A stretch of DNA of 64,000 bases from Spisula solida (taxonomy: Eukaryota > Mollusca > Bivalvia > Venerida > Mactridae). The notes under the pieces are model-generated. The model saw nothing but the letters and a program-made list of their open reading frames with translations. It did no database searches and was not told the origin of the DNA. The stretch spans positions 5,987,201-6,051,200 of the forward strand of contig OX365962.1 in NCBI GenBank assembly GCA_947247005.1, written 5' to 3'. The position numbers and the translations under genes are program-made. How positions within the stretch are numbered: the stretch's first letter is position 1; each line of letters opens with the position of its first letter. Positions 35,735 through 48,393 of this stretch are shown piece by piece.

Positions 35735-36480
35735 TTGTATAAGAATTCTAAATTTAACAAAAAAAATTTTTTTTAATTTTTTTTTAGGTACTGTTTATTA
35801 ATGATACAGTTACCTGTGCTCGCGGGGTGTGTTTTTGCAAGATTTTCAACGTTTATGATAATATTTTAGGTTAATTAATATGTACGTCATTAAAAGTGAA
35901 AACCACATTCAGGTAGGGAAATAAATAATGCGATATATATTGAAAAAAATATGATATACCGGTAAGTAAAGCTTCAATTACCGCGTCGTGTTTAATTTGC
36001 ATAATGCTCATAAACCACTAAATGCATACTTAAATTGCCCTTATATAACAAAAACTTCTGTTGATATGCCTTGACAAAATGGAACTTGAATCATCTTATT
36101 GAGTGTTAAAGGTATTGTATACATGTAGGTGAAATAGTGAATCTGTTTTATCTTGAATATTCTGAGATGTTGGCATATTCGTCAAAGCGAAAGTAGAATA
36201 GGGTAAAACCAACATCGACTCAGTCCGCTCGTCTGTAAAAATGTTCTACCGCCTTTGACGAACAAAATTGTTCATAAATTAAACATGATCCCCTAGTTTT
36301 GTTCTTATTTTGCAACTGAAACATACTACATTCAAATGATATGTGTGTGTCAACTGGCCATAGACTTTAACATGATGCAAACTGGGGCTGAAAATTGTCA
36401 CTTTACATTGAGCTAAAGAACAATTTTATTTAGTGATTCGTGACCTAATGCGTTCAAAACTGAAACCCCTATATGTTAGG
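35735..36480 (-). repeat. Repeat module R1, - copy, plus inverted arm
   Basis: Read on the - strand it matches 27440-28025 from TCTTTAGCTCAATGTAAAGT to the GGTAACTGTATCATTAAT core, then continues as the inverted arm of 34850-34935. Confidence 0.7.
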
Positions 36481-36795
36481 CTGATCATAGACAAATGCAC
36501 ATTTTTTACACAAAGACAATGATCATTATGATCAATGTTAATACCAGTTATATCGGTATTTAGAAGATGTATAAATGTAAAACATTATGTCGTCTGTACA
36601 TTTACAAACTTGTAATCTAAAGTTCATCATTATTGATGCATTGTATAGGCATGTAGGGCCACGACCTGCAATGATAGGTATTCTAATCTTGATATTTAAT
36701 TGCTAAATGCAGATCGGGCGCTTTCTGTTAAAGAGAGATACATAATTTGTTTAGTTTATTGAAACAGTTCAACTGGAAAGTGTTTATATGACTGA

Positions 36796-37024
36796 AACCG
36801 CCTCCTTGATAGCCTTCGCGGAGTGCGGGAGGTCCCTGGTTCGATCCAAGGCCGCGTCATACCAAAGACAAAATTATAATGGTGCCAGAAATTCCCTTGC
36901 TAGACGCACAGCATAAAATGGAATCTGACTCTCATAACCTCGTGTCGATGGATAACATCAGGAATGAGATATCGAGAGTGAATAATATAAGTTGGAAACA
37001 CATGTTTCACAATCGCCCTTAAAA
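36796..37024 (+). mobile_element. SINE S1, copy 3
   Basis: Head AACCGCCTCCTTGATAGCC has lost the D-arm/A-box region but keeps GAGTGCGGGAGGTCCCTGG and B box GGTTCGATCC. The body from GTCATACCAAAGAC to AATCGCCCTTAAAA matches 11663-11916. Confidence 0.85.
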
Positions 37025-37142
37025 CAAATCAGAATAAACTATGACTGACATGCTGTTAATGACACCGTGTTGATTATTGTAAAGTAAAACACTGTGTTTT
37101 CTTCTAATAATGCCATTTTTCGTCAAGGTTATGTATGTAATA

Positions 37143-38590
37143 CGTGGGGTGATCAAAAAGAAATGAGGCAAACGCTTTTAAATGATAATTGATACTGATA
37201 TAAGTACGAAAAGTTGTATGTCTATAGCGAAATATATCTCCTCTCCGTCTGCTGAGTTTTATAGATATCCATTGATCATTTGTAGAGATATCAGCTGTTT
37301 TCCAACCTTGGGTATAGCGACTCGTCGTACACAATTGACGGCAATGACATCATGTACGTAAACGGTTAACTATTTGAACGTCGCATTGCTCCAATAAATC
37401 GCTAATGTAGGGTTAACGCATGCTTTTTCGTGCTATAACATCTGCTGAGTCCCGAGGGACGGTTGGTGCCCAAGCCCGTAAACAAACGTAACGTCGCGAA
37501 AATAAACGTGACGTCATAACAGTTTTTGTTATGAGCGTCGACTTCCGGGATCTGCAAATACCAAGAAAACATGGATAATGCGGGTTTGTTTAAATTTGTT
37601 AATTAGATCTTATAGAAAATTAATTAGTAGTTACAAATAAAATGGGAATTGCAGTTCATAAGACGCTGTAAAATCGTTTATTTTCGTCGGTGAGGCCCTG
37701 AAATGAGCATACGTAAAACTGGACGTTAACAGCGCGTTCTCGCGTGAATCTTTATGTTTACGCATGGTTTTCGTCCCGTTAACGTATGGGCAAAATCACC
37801 GTTTTTATGCTATATAGTCTGTCTACATAATTCATAGATTTACCATTTATTCAGTATTTAGCAAGAAAGAGTTTTCATGTGTATAAAAACATTGAAAGTA
37901 TAAAACAAAATATCAAGAATATATTAAATAATTATTCGATCATTCTCATTCCAAAAAAGGCTCCTGTGTATGACGTCCGTCTTGGCGAGTGACGTTCAAA
38001 ACTGGTCGCTCATCCAATGCATTTTGGGCCTCTGCTTGATATGCTAAAGTGTATTTTTCGTCACAAAACATTTGGTACTAACGATATATAAGTATACTTC
38101 AGGCAGACTTTTCTCCCGATGTCCGTTTCATCATTTTAAATGACTTTTCTCCTAGTTTGTGATAAAACGGAATATTTTCAAACAAAGATTATTTGCCGAA
38201 ATAAGACGTTGTTTTCAAATGGTTGCTGTAAGTTTTCACGTCATATGTTTAAAACCGACACACTTACATCAAAACCGTTTTAATCAACGGTCGTTCGATG
38301 TTTTGACGTAATGTCCAGTTAATTTGACAAATGTTGGAGTGATATTTATTAAAATATTAGTCATACGTTTTTCCATATCATACGACGAAAACTGACGACG
38401 TTTTGATGTGTTGCGACACATAGCTCGACACTTTAAATTTAACGTTCTCTTAATATACCACTACTTATAGTAGAAAATACTATTTTACACGTACAAATCG
38501 GCATCAAATGCACCCAAACGAATACATTTATTTGTACCGTTAAAACACGTAAACTTTACATTTGTCTCATTTCTTTTTTATCACCCCACG
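37143..38590. mobile_element. Mariner-like DNA element, non-coding, 1448 bp
   Basis: Left terminus CGTGGGGTGATCAAAAAGAA and right terminus complementary to CGTGGGGTGATAAAAAAGAA pair over ~32 bp (continuing ATGAGRCAAAYG), with TA directly outside both (37141-37142 and 38591-38592). Size, TA flanks and terminal pattern fit a mariner-class element, but no D,D34D transposase frame is visible. It is a non-autonomous copy or the coding part has been replaced. A TGACGTCA lies near 37511. Confidence 0.75.
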
Positions 38591-38891
38591 TACATATACA
38601 TACAGACGGGCGCTGTTTGTTCCTAAGCAAAATGTCGTCATAGGGGTCTGTATCGACTCACTGGTCTCTCATTCACTAGATATAGATATCAGGGAAATGA
38701 CTAGTATCAAAATGCAACACCACCAACTTTACAAACAGTCGATACTGTCCGCTATGGTTGTAACAAATAATTGTATTAATACATTACAACGTGGTCTGCT
38801 CCCATTCATAAGCTAAATTCTCCCAACTCTGCACCCTTTTCTCGTGCAAACCTACCGAAAACCTAAATATCGACGAGTCGATGACATTCCA

Positions 38892-39366
38892 TATTTATTA
38901 TACCTCACTTTATATTACAATGCTAAAGTCCCATTACCCCCAGAGGCAGATATTTTGACTGTCCAACCTAAAATACACGTGGTCGACCGAAAACAGACTG
39001 TCAGGTCATGTGATCGACCTGACATTTTGAATGTCATGCAAGGGCAAGTAACTGCGTCAATTTTAATTAATTGACTGCTGCAATATACAAGATTTTCTAA
39101 AAATAGAATGTGGAATAAATATAACAATATATGAAAGCACAGTCATGTCTACTGTTTATAACTATCACAATCATGGCTGTGAACATTTTGCTTAGACTTA
39201 TAATATTGTTCGGCATAATAAAATAAATATCAGATGCCTGCCTGCGTGACATTGATATTGTCAACCCTCGAAACATAATGTCACCCTCGGCTTCGCCTCG
39301 GGGTGACATTCTGCCCTCGGGTTGACAATATCAATGTCCCACAGGCAGGCATCTGATATTTATATA
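38892..39366 (+). repeat. Duplicated unit A, ending in a long hairpin
   Basis: About 470 bp repeated head to tail by 39361-40136. Shared blocks include GGTCATGTGATCGACCTGAC, ATGTCATGCAAGGGCAAGTA and CAGTCATGTCTACTGTT. The last part, 39222-39366, is a near-perfect ~145-bp hairpin. Confidence 0.85.
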
Positions 39367-40136
39367 TTATTTTACCTCACTTTTTTCTGCAATGCAAAAG
39401 TCCCATTGCCCCAGAGAGAGACATTATGACTGTCATTGACAGTTCCAACCCATATGACACGTGACCGACCAAAAACTGACTGTTAGGTCATGTGATCGAC
39501 CTGACATTTTCAATGTCATGCAAGGGCAAGTAACTGCGTTGATCTTAGTTCTTTGACTGTTGAAATATACAAGATTTTCTAAAAATAGACTGATAAAAGA
39601 AGAAAACTAAAACAAATCTGTATTCAAAACGACGCGTTTCCTTTATTCAACTTCACTAGATTAAGAACACTGTACACAAAACAATAATGTACAATTATGT
39701 TAGACGTCATGACGTCACCAGCAATTACGTAATAAGTTGTAGATCTATACAAAAATGGTAAAAAGCTAAGTTATAGCTTATATAACACAAGTTCTAGATA
39801 ATTTCTTAAGAAAGATCTATTAGTTAAAGAAATCGGTCAAATGCACCAAATGAACGTAGGGGCCTACCCATATAATAGAATGTGAAATTGATACACAACA
39901 ATGTATGAAAGCACCGTCATGTCTACTGTTAATTATGGTAATCATAGCAGTGAACGTTATGCTAGACTTATAACAGTGTTCGGTATAATAAAATAAATAT
40001 CAGATGCCTGCCTGCGTGACATTGATATTGCCAACCCTCGAAACAGAATGTCACCCTCGGCTTCGCCTCGGGATGACATTCTGCCCTTGGGTTGATAATA
40101 TCAATGTCACGCAGGCAGGCATCTGATATTTATATA
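39361..40136 (+). repeat. Duplicated unit B with ~280-bp insertion, ending in a long hairpin
   Basis: Same order of blocks as unit A, but about 280 bp (39595-39875) unique to this copy split it. Its hairpin is 39992-40136. Both hairpins have stem ATATCAGATGCCTGCCTG and inner stem TGTCACCCTCGGCTTCGCCT. Confidence 0.82.
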
Positions 40137-40139
40137 ATA

Positions 40140-41345
40140 CTTCAACAGTATCACTCCATGATTTTCACGTGCTATAATAACCTTAAATTCTACGTCACCC
40201 GTACTCAAAAACCAATAATATAAATATGACAGTGAAAATCGCTGTATCAGTCCATTATTTAATTTATACCAAATACACTTACGTGCTATTAATTTACTCA
40301 AAATTACTAGTGCAATTACAAATCTACTATAAACAGTACACTGCGTATTTGTTATAGTTCAATTTTGAACTCTGAGCCATGACCTATCCGACTAGTCCAT
40401 TTTGGCGGGTAGACTATCATTTATTACGTTCGGAGCGCATTATGTAATGATATGATTCTTACAGATATCTGTTTATAGTCAGTTTACAGTTTAGTGCAGT
40501 TGTCAACATTCAGAATTTCTAACCCAGAAGTCGGTGGTTCGAATATAATTTTACATGGGTATTAATTAATTATTTCTACTTGTGTATCAGTTTAGTATTT
40601 TTAGTCACTTTACACTTTTGCTGAGGGTGAGTGCGCTTGCAGGATTCCCAGAAAATAACGAGACAACATTTTATTAAAACTAAACTTATTGACACGAAGT
40701 TAAGATCAAATAAAACACATGTAAAATTATATTGCAATAACATAAATACTTTGAGCGATATTGGGTTTTGAATTAGGTGAGGCGTTTTTAAAGTCCTTGA
40801 GTGTATAATAAAAATAAAAAACTATTTTGGTGGGATTCGAACTTGCCCTGGTCGGACAAAAGTTATTTTACAATGTATCAAGCGCTTTACCGTCACGACC
40901 AACCAGATACATGAAATATTTGACCTTAATTGTATTACTTATGGTACTGTTCAAACCTATACCAACCTACATCGATTAGTGGTTAAAACCTTAAAAGTGC
41001 AGTCACGGCTCAATGCCCGAAATCGAACTATATAGTGCGCCCAGGATAATGTGAAAGGCGGGAAAATTTGGTATATTCCGCAAAGGTGGATTACAATTAT
41101 GTGCACGATTATCAGTGATGTTTTAAGTACAATACTGACCTTATCTGTTTATTTAAGTTATTTGTAAAACCAATTTTGCCACAGTTGACCAAACCGATTA
41201 ATGTTTGTAAATATCACATTATCCTGGGCGGACTATACCTTGTTGTTGTTACCCATGTTTTTTATTGTAACATTTTGTCTTGCCTGTTGTATATTGTATT
41301 GATAAAAACATTTGTCCTCATAAAAAGATGTCAGTTCATGAACAT
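40140..41345. other. No supported gene; SINE scraps
   Basis: B-box-like GGTTCGAATAT near 40546 (+) and AAGTTCGAATCCCACC near 40831-40846 (-) suggest old tRNA-derived SINEs. They do not fold as tRNAs. Confidence 0.45.
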
Positions 41346-41347
41346 GT

Positions 41348-41386
41348 CAATATATCGGGTGTCGATATATCGAGACCTGACTTGTA
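41348..41386. mobile_element. Terminus of pogo-like MITE 'CAGTCAGGTCTCG'
   Basis: ATATATCGGGTGTCGATATA then CGAGACCTGACTTGTA matches the right end of the 17395 copy. Confidence 0.55.
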
Positions 41387-41919
41387 TATAAAAATAAATA
41401 AACTGGTTCAACAGGAGAAGAAATAATACAGTATCATTAAAACGTACAAAAACGTGAGTAAATTATGACGAATTGTTGAAAGATTCAAAGTCTGTATGTA
41501 AAAACATTTATGCATACTAAACGATGATGTATTGTGAAGTTAAGGCATTGTCATCTACTAGGATTTTAGAAAAAAAAATACAAAACAACTCGGTGAGAAG
41601 CGCCCTTAAAAGACGAATTTTAAGGCGTTTTTATCTATTTTAGAATTTTATTGTTTTTGATTCATGTTTATTTTTGTTTATGTTAAGCTAGTAATATTTA
41701 TGTATGTGACAAGCTACCTTTAAAGATGAACGCAGACTACGTCTTTGTAAGTGACTGAATTAGTTGAAAAACCATATTTATTGTGATTCATGAAAGATCG
41801 ACTGATTTGAAGTATTGAAAATGTTACTGTGCCAGACCTAACAGTACTGATAATAGCCTAGAATGCTATTGGTTGCTTAAATCATTTATAAAATGTTACA
41901 AAGCGTAGGGGTTCTACTC

Positions 41920-42180
41920 GTGAATAATCGGTTTAGTACGTACTGTAACTTCGTGTTTTTTCGTCAATGTTCGTTTTTATTCAGTCGTTCGCATTATAAA
42001 GCATGTACATGCAACTGTATATCTAAGTTTGTCATCCTACGCAGTGGTTAAGATGTGGTTTCGGGATTGATCGTGAATGTTCGGTTAATTACGTACATCA
42101 GCGTCGGGTTTCTTCGTAAATGCTCGTTTTTATTTCAGCAATTTTGTCGCCATAATCTCAGTTTGTCATCGGTTCATTCC
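41920..42180 (+). repeat. Degenerate tandem duplication, ~140 bp period
   Basis: GTGAATAATCGGTTTAGTAC...TTCGTCAATGTTCGTTTTTA is repeated at about 42070 as GTGAATGTTCGGTTAATTAC...TTCGTAAATGCTCGTTTTTA. Confidence 0.6.
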
Positions 42181-42669
42181 GCCCGCAATGTACGATGCGG
42201 TTTCGGGCATTTCCGACATCTTTCTATTTCAGTTTTATTGATTCTTTGTGGTTTGAAATTAAAATTTCGCATATGAGTCACTGCACTTTTAAAGAGTGAC
42301 CGTGCAGTTTCATATTATTCTATTTTTATCTCTTAACGTGGTGAGTAAATATTTGTGCGGGTTTAACTGTCTGTGTTTTTGCAACCGGCTTGCGTACGAC
42401 ATTCTCGTTCACCAGAGTATTCTTCACCAGTCTGGGAACTTGACTAACCACTGATGTATGAGGATGGCGTACGAAAGAGAGGGTGTAGCAGTTTTATGTG
42501 CATTTCCTGCATACTATTTGTTTGATCTAAATGATGTGGTGAAACAATTGTATCGAAAACATTTCTTATCAATGAATCGACGTACAAAATATAGATAGGT
42601 AGTATCACGTTGCTACCTGATACAATTGATCATTGACTATGGTATTGTTTTATATGCTTTTATTTATCC

Positions 42670-42840
42670 TCCACTCCAGGCGATCCACATGGGCGAGGCC
42701 CTTAGTAGAGGTTAATCATTTTAGTTTTGGGGATAGTGCATGATACAGAAGATGCACCAGTTCCAGAAGCATCCCTGCTTTTTCGTGCCGGGTACACGAT
42801 ACCTCGGTTTTTAGTGTCGTCCGAAATACTGTTCTACTGA
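42670..42840. repeat. Interspersed repeat also present at 4.2 kb
   Basis: CCAGTTCCAGAAGCATCCCTG and GTCGTCCGAAATACTG match 4235-4365. Confidence 0.5.
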
Positions 42841-42844
42841 ACCA

Positions 42845-44920
42845 TTTATCTACGATTTTGTTTCAGAATTTACCGTTTTAAACATCATTTGCCAAATACA
42901 GAGGTAAGCATAACCAAAATAAAAACGTGTTAGATAGCAATGACTAACACCGCAAGAAACACACATAAATCATTGACAAAATAGTCGGCGTTTACTATAA
43001 AACGATTTATTTTCTTCGACATAAAAACGCCGTGGATATTGCGGTATTTAGTTTTATTTCTGTAAACCCTCATATCTCATGTAAGCACACCGTTGGGTTA
43101 AAAGTTGCTATGGCCACGCAGTGTTTCATGAGTAACGACTGTGTAACGGTTCGAGGCAAATATTTGTACACCATGTCGCTTAAGTCAAGCATACTAAGTT
43201 ACCCGAATGCGGTTTTAGCGATCTAATCTGGGTATACGTGGCGACTCTAGAACAGTGTCGGTTAAGATATGGTTGTACAGTCATTACCTGCGGTCACAAG
43301 GCCGCAGGTTCCTTTGGATGTATGAAGCGATTTGTCTATAAAGGTGCACGTGACCTTTCATCAGTCGGGCTTACAGTTTCAAATAGAAAATCCAATAACA
43401 TATATAGCATTCTATAAGAATGTCGTGGACCAGACTAATTAAACCGGTCGTTACTGGATTTCAAGTTTTTCTCGGACGAAATTAGTTTCGCACTTTTGTT
43501 AATGTGCCCGGATTCCAGATTTGCGGGTTTTAACCATCACCTGATCGGTATTTTTTACGCAGCCCAAATGAATTTACACAAAATAATGGCTTACAAAGTT
43601 GTCGTTCTTATGTATTGATCACTGTGTTTCAATTTGAACTAATTAGGATTATTTGATTTAAAAATGCATTTCGCATGGTAACAATTTCAATTTATAAATA
43701 CAATAATGGTTTAGGTTTAACAATCTTGCATTTTAACTGCGTGTCAAGTCACAAACAGTTTGATTGTAATGTTCAAACGTGTCGCTGTGATTGTGATAGG
43801 GGATTGAGAAGATTACAAACCGAGTCATATTTGTAGGACTATACAAGCAAATCGTGCAATATCGGTATTTATATTTTGTGTTTGTATTACACATCGATCG
43901 TCTCCGCGATACTTCCCGCTTATGAAAACATACAACCGGTGTTATGGACTTGATCAGCTGTTAAAAATAATTATGCTAATAGAAGGTCGAGGATCCTGTA
44001 AAATCTCTGTCAAATAAAGCCAGTAAATCATCTGGCCGGAGAAACTATTTGATTGGAAATGTATATATTGATTTGTATCAAGCCAATCTATCACCTGACT
44101 ATGATTATCAATATTGGTCGAGTATCGACGATTTCAGACTGGTACTTTTCCGGGAGCTTTTTTATGTGTAGTAACATCGAAAGTTTGGCCGTGATGTTCA
44201 GTTTCAGTAGGGAAAGTGTTGTTAAGATATTTTACATAAATAAAGAGAAAAGGTATACAAATTGAGAAAATGTACATTTTGGATGCCCGTAAATGTTTGC
44301 GGGTAGTTCAGGACATTGGGGTTTGAGTCGACTCCCCGATTTCTCATTCATGAATATGATGAACAGGGGAATAACTTATGTCGACATCGCAACACCGCCA
44401 ATTTTGTAAACAACCCTGTAACTTTTACAAATTTAATTAGATTTTAATCGCATATTGTTTTCTCCTGTAGCAAGCTTATACATTTATCTTCAAGATACAA
44501 CAAATCTTATGTCAAAACATAACGCACTCTAGCCGTTACAATGCATAATTAATGACATTATATTGGAAAATATACCCAATTCCGAGCCCATTAACACGAA
44601 CGAGAACACGAGCTTACTATACTTAAGGGCCCTTCACACTGGAGTGGCAACCAAAACAACAACTCCCTTCCCCGGGTCTGGATTCGAACCATCAAAATCG
44701 AAATGACGAGATTCGACTGTCCATATGAATAATAATGTACAAAATATACACACTCCAGAGACAAGACAGAAACACATATTTTAAAATACTAAATTGCAGA
44801 AATATGTTCAAGTCAATGTTCATCACATTTTAGTTTAAATTTCGATGTCATTTATGTACAAGTAACACATGTTTTAACTTATCATTCAATTACACTTTGG
44901 TGCACTTATTTGACGAGTAT
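42845..44920. other. No supported gene
   Basis: Chance ORFs of 64-70 codons only. A short hairpin ACCTGCGG/CCGCAGGT lies near 43288-43311. A - strand B-box-like match (GGTTCGAATCCAGACCCGGG) lies near 44670-44690. Confidence 0.45.
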
Positions 44921-45206
44921 TTACGGAATCTACCGATTACAAGTTTACGGAAGGTACCAGGTCATTGCGCATGTTCTTGATTTACGAAGTTTGACATGCA
45001 ATATGAACGATCGGTATAATCCACCGGAGTAATGGAATTTACCGAGTTCACTGTTTCAACAAGCAATTGCAATAAACCGGAAGATGCCGATAATTCGCAG
45101 AATTGACCGAGTAACTATAGCCTTGATTTGCGAGCTTTTCGCTCGATAAAGGTAAACATTAACGCCCAAATCATGCAATACCATGTAGATTCGTATCCTC
45201 CGAAAA

Positions 45207-45455
45207 ACAATGATAGTTGACGGATTTTACCGAGTCACAGCTTCAAAAAGCAATCGCACCAAGATGCAAGTCCAACGAAAAATCACGATGATGGACAGAT
45301 TATACCGAGTCACATCTTCTACAAGCAATCGCACCGAGATGCAAGTTTACGGAAACTTACGACGATTGACGAATTTTACCGAGTCACAGCTTCAACAAGA
45401 TGCAAGTTTACGGATACTCACGATGATTGACGTAATTTACCGAGTCAAACTAACT
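45207..45455 (+). repeat. ~75-bp tandem repeat, about 3.5 copies
   Basis: GATGATTGACGAATTTTACC, GAGTCACAGCTTCAACAAGC, then AATCGCACCGAGATGCAAGT. Weaker copies extend left to about 44930. The 92-codon ORF here is a by-product. Confidence 0.8.
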
Positions 45456-45829
45456 TTATTTGATGCGCTTGCTAGACGAGAAATATGAACTTGCAAAAAA
45501 AGCCAATCGATCTATCATCTGAGAAAACTTATTCAAACCTTTTCGCCCAAAATTATCATCCGTGACTTGTAATATATTGGTATTAATATATAAAGTCTTA
45601 ATTACCTTGTTAATGCAGACACCAGACAAAAGCGAAATCGGTTGAATGTATCATTTTTCATCTTATTGCTAGAGTATACATTTAAAGTTTTCGCATTAAG
45701 TCTGGGAAATTTTTGTTGCATTTTTGTTTAGGAAAAAGCAAATATACATTCTAGTTTAGATCTAGTTATTTTAGAATTATCGAATCTGTAATTGTTTTAT
45801 TTAAAAAAAAATCGGTGCTTTATGTTGGA

Positions 45830-46080
45830 AAGTTGAACACAAAACCACCGGAACTATCTCTACGGAATGGATTAATGAAAATCAGGTACCGTATGCTTAG
45901 AATTTTGTTTTAATTAATTATTATGGAAGTTTAACATGGCAACAGCTGGACTATTGCTACGGAATGAATACATGGGGAGTTCGGACATCCGCAGTATGTT
46001 TAGAAAATAGCATATCGGTGGGGATATGTTGTTTTAATAATTATTTGCGTTTAACTGAAAATATAACGAAATACAATTAT
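45830..46080 (+). repeat. Diverged ~120-bp duplication
   Basis: CTACGGAATGGATTAATGA...TATGCTTAGAATTTTGTTTT is echoed by CTACGGAATGAATACATGG...TATGTTTAGAAAATAG. Confidence 0.45.
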
Positions 46081-46185
46081 GAAAAATTATATTTATAATA
46101 ATATTAAAGACGTTATTGTAAGCAGCAACGTAGTTGGACAAGCCCTGTCTAATGATACGTATTAGTTTGATTAATGTTTCAACAC

Positions 46186-46316
46186 TTGACCGTTTCTCAC
46201 CCAACTAGAAATGAACTGGTAGTCACCGTCTCGTCCATCGAAGCTGAAGGTCATTTGAAAATAGCTGAGCGGAAACTCGGGTGACCATACAATTACGACT
46301 CAGTTTCAGTCGGAGG
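46186..46316 (+). mobile_element. SINE S2 fragment
   Basis: TTTCTCACCCAACTAGAAAT and CTGAAGGTCATTTG match the body and 3' part of 7806-8135, with internal loss. Confidence 0.6.
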
Positions 46317-46428
46317 GAAAAACAAACGCTTATTGATAAGGATAGTTTTTGTGTTTGAAATTGGTGCCGTGTTTTTAGAACCATTGTCAGTCAAATACTG
46401 CAATCACTTGACCTTATTGTTCCTTTAC

Positions 46429-46573
46429 CTGAAATAATGCATCAGCCAGTCCGAAAGCAACGGACCATTGGCCGTTGTCCTTGAATGCCATGTAAGAGCC
46501 CGTCACGTTCCTCGGGTGAAAGTCTTGCCCTGCCATGTCGTATACGTCACCCTTCAAACATAGCTCACACTCT
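46429..46573 (-). CDS. Short GC-rich coding exon (partial gene), unrecognised protein
   Basis: Seen: on the - strand about 46 codons are open and then meet CAG|GTAAAG, a good splice donor with exon end at 46429 (phase 0). The block is clearly richer in G+C than its surroundings and shows a coding-like spread of amino acids. It contains DVYDMAGQDFHPRN near its start and then SYMAFKDNGQWSVAFGLAD, with one N-glycosylation sequon (NVT). The 5' edge is uncertain: an in-frame TGA lies at about 46574-46576, and the AG sites there have a poor pyrimidine tract. It could instead be a first exon starting at the in-frame ATG near 46546. Known: nothing I can match. Inference: a genuine exon of a - strand gene whose other exons are outside the window or too short to see. 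A SINE fragment lies just downstream, in what would be the next intron. Confidence 0.5.
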
Positions 46574-47464
46574 CAAACAAATCCCCACCCCCCTTCGTAA
46601 TGATGGAATGTGTCGAAATGTGCAGGAATGAGTCGACATGAGTCGCAATGCGCCGAAATTGATCGAATTCTACTCATGAAACGAACTGAGGATTTGCTTC
46701 GTATTTACGAAATGAAATGATTAACTGTTTGGTTTTCAAAAAGAGGGGCGACTAAATTAATTTCCATTTTCCTGGACGTACCCCCCCCCCCCCCCCCGGT
46801 AATTCATACCAGTACAAATACTTTTTGCTGCAATTTGTGTCGCAAAAACAGATTCCAAGAACTACAGATATTATCACTCGTTTTGTGGACTTGTAGATGT
46901 TTTTTGTTATTATTTTACTGCACTTTCTTCTATGAGAGATAAAAGGTACCATTATAATTTATCTCACATGACTGTACTGTACAATCACACATTTTCTTGG
47001 GTATTAAATTTCTTGGATTTTGATAAAAATGCATTTTCGTGGGGTCGTATATTCGTGGATTACAGAACATGAAAGGGTAAACCCATGTCTGAATTTGAGA
47101 GGTCGATTCATCGTGGGGATTAGATTTCGTTGTCGAGTTCAACAATAAAATCAACGAAAATTCAACTCCCTCGAAAAATGATGGTTTACAGTAGTATGCA
47201 AATTAGAAGACGAATTTGAAAGAACGTTTTAAGGACACGTAACTCCAAACAAGTACATACTTATGCTTTTCTTAACATTTTTATGTATCTAACATGATGC
47301 TTTGTTCATATACTAAAAAACTGTTTTGACAAAAATACATTTTAGGAAAGAAATCCAAATTACACAAAGCTGCAGCATAATTATTCTGTTGGACACTAGA
47401 AACGATGACATGCAGTGTAGAAATTAGGGCGCCGACATGGGTGATGCTCTAGAAGTAAAGTTAT

Positions 47465-47937
<473 letters not shown>

Positions 47938-48230
47938 GTCTTTATTTTCTGTGGATAACATAATTGGCAAAGCAATTTTCATTTTGGTTCACATATATAA
48001 TGAACTATCACCTCAACAGTCAAGTCGACCTATGAAGTTATGTAATATACGCAATAAGTACATACCAAAACGTAACTACGTGTATAATCGACCTTACTTT
48101 GACAGAGTACATTTTAGTGGAGCACTGGATCGATTATGTTCATTCTTACTAACCTGCTCGTAAGTTATGAATCGGAATTAGGTCGACACTCGCTACCTAG
48201 AAACTTTCGGGGACCTTGAAAAATATATAA

Positions 48231-48350
48231 TAATAATATTTATTTGGCATAAGATGTATATTACATGGCACATCAATTCAGATAATAAATATCACAACAT
48301 ATAAATAAAGCATGTTCAATTAAAGACAAGATTACAAATACAAAAGAATA
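48231..48350 (-). mobile_element. 3' end of a truncated non-LTR retrotransposon
   Basis: On the - strand GCCAAATAAATATTATTATT is an AATAAA signal with an ATT tail. ATATAAATAAAGCATGTTCA further in is shared with the copy at 63652-63800. Confidence 0.45.
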
Positions 48351-48393
48351 TTTTAAAAAATTTCACAAGGAAGCCATGTCAACATGTAGTTCG

